Assembly: GCA_949825045.1 (NCBI GenBank)
Contig: OX463818.1
Location: 31,264,906-31,328,905, forward strand
DNA: 64,000 nt
Source of the DNA: Argyresthia goedartella
Lineage: Eukaryota > Arthropoda > Insecta > Lepidoptera > Argyresthiidae
Direction: 5' to 3'
Shown here: in pieces, positions 63,828-64,000 of the stretch
How the letters are laid out: the number at the start of each line of letters is the position of its first letter
How positions within the stretch are numbered: position 1 is the first letter of the stretch
Translations under genes and position numbers: made by a program
The notes under the pieces: generated by a model
Databases searched by the model: none
What the model saw: the letters and a program-made list of their open reading frames with translations, nothing else
What the model was told of the DNA's origin: nothing

Positions 63828-64000
63828 ATAACATCCTCAGAGTACATTATAACAACGACCTTCCACAGACTACTGACATTAATAATAATAATAATACTCA
63901 TAATTTAACAACCACACACGCAACTAAACTAGCCAAATATACGGACTTATCCATAGAACTGAAGACTCGATGGAAAGTCAACGCAGTACTAACAATACTG
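63828..64000 (+). pseudogene. LINE-like C-terminal domain, cut by window end
   Basis: An open frame reaching the window end reads YNNDLPQTTDI, an AAT-repeat insertion (five Asn codons), then THATKLAKYTDLSIELKTRW and KVNAVLTIL. K(I/L)xKYxDLxxELKxxW followed by a beta-strand-like segment is the C-terminal signature of a widespread arthropod retrotransposon polyprotein. The identity is moderate and the domain continues beyond the window. Confidence 0.5.

Overview
This is a 64 kb stretch of AT-rich, intron-free-looking eukaryotic DNA built almost entirely from transposable-element remains. The repeat repertoire suggests an insect, most likely a moth or butterfly. The signs are many short tRNA-derived SINEs with A and B boxes, 5'-truncated non-LTR retrotransposon tails, Tc1/mariner, hAT and piggyBac-like DNA elements, and a dispersed family carrying the GGGTTCCGTACC motif. 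The organism call is inference from repeat style. I see no bacterial operons, no rRNA, no convincing stand-alone tRNA gene and no CRISPR array.

Only one long intact reading frame is credible: a 348-residue Tc1-like transposase with a DD34E triad (6665-7711, minus). All other recognisable coding sequence is broken. This includes a mariner transposase split by a 1.85 kb insertion (49481-52643), the C-terminal dimerisation domain of a hAT transposase with one nonsense codon (44311-44631), and about a dozen pieces of non-LTR retrotransposon proteins. A possible host exon at 26207-26385 is the only weak hint of a resident gene.

Layout. 1-10 kb: old LINE pieces (endonuclease and reverse transcriptase), the Tc1 element and a SINE. 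10-17 kb: a SINE cluster, a 741 bp satellite of 22 bp units (13266-14006), a nested terminal-inverted-repeat (TIR) element and an ORF1-like fragment. 17-25 kb: a 1.08 kb TIR element (18001-19079), short tandem repeats and a 114 bp TG microsatellite. 25-35 kb: piggyBac-like MITEs, LINE tails, and a TIR element that swallowed a LINE (32109-33885). 35-49 kb: a fold-back element, SINEs, and two well-delimited hAT elements (44137-45114 and 47006-47468) with 8 bp target duplications. 49-53 kb: the most striking structure, a Russian-doll nest (old repeat, then mariner, then an unknown insert, then a second mariner-like element, then a 493 bp tandem duplication). 53-64 kb: more SINEs, LINE ends, minisatellites and a palindrome-rich patch of ATAACGTTAT motifs.

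The elements do not form a pathway. The value of the window is as a record of successive insertions: clear TIR and target-site-duplication boundaries let several elements be delimited and ordered in time by eye.
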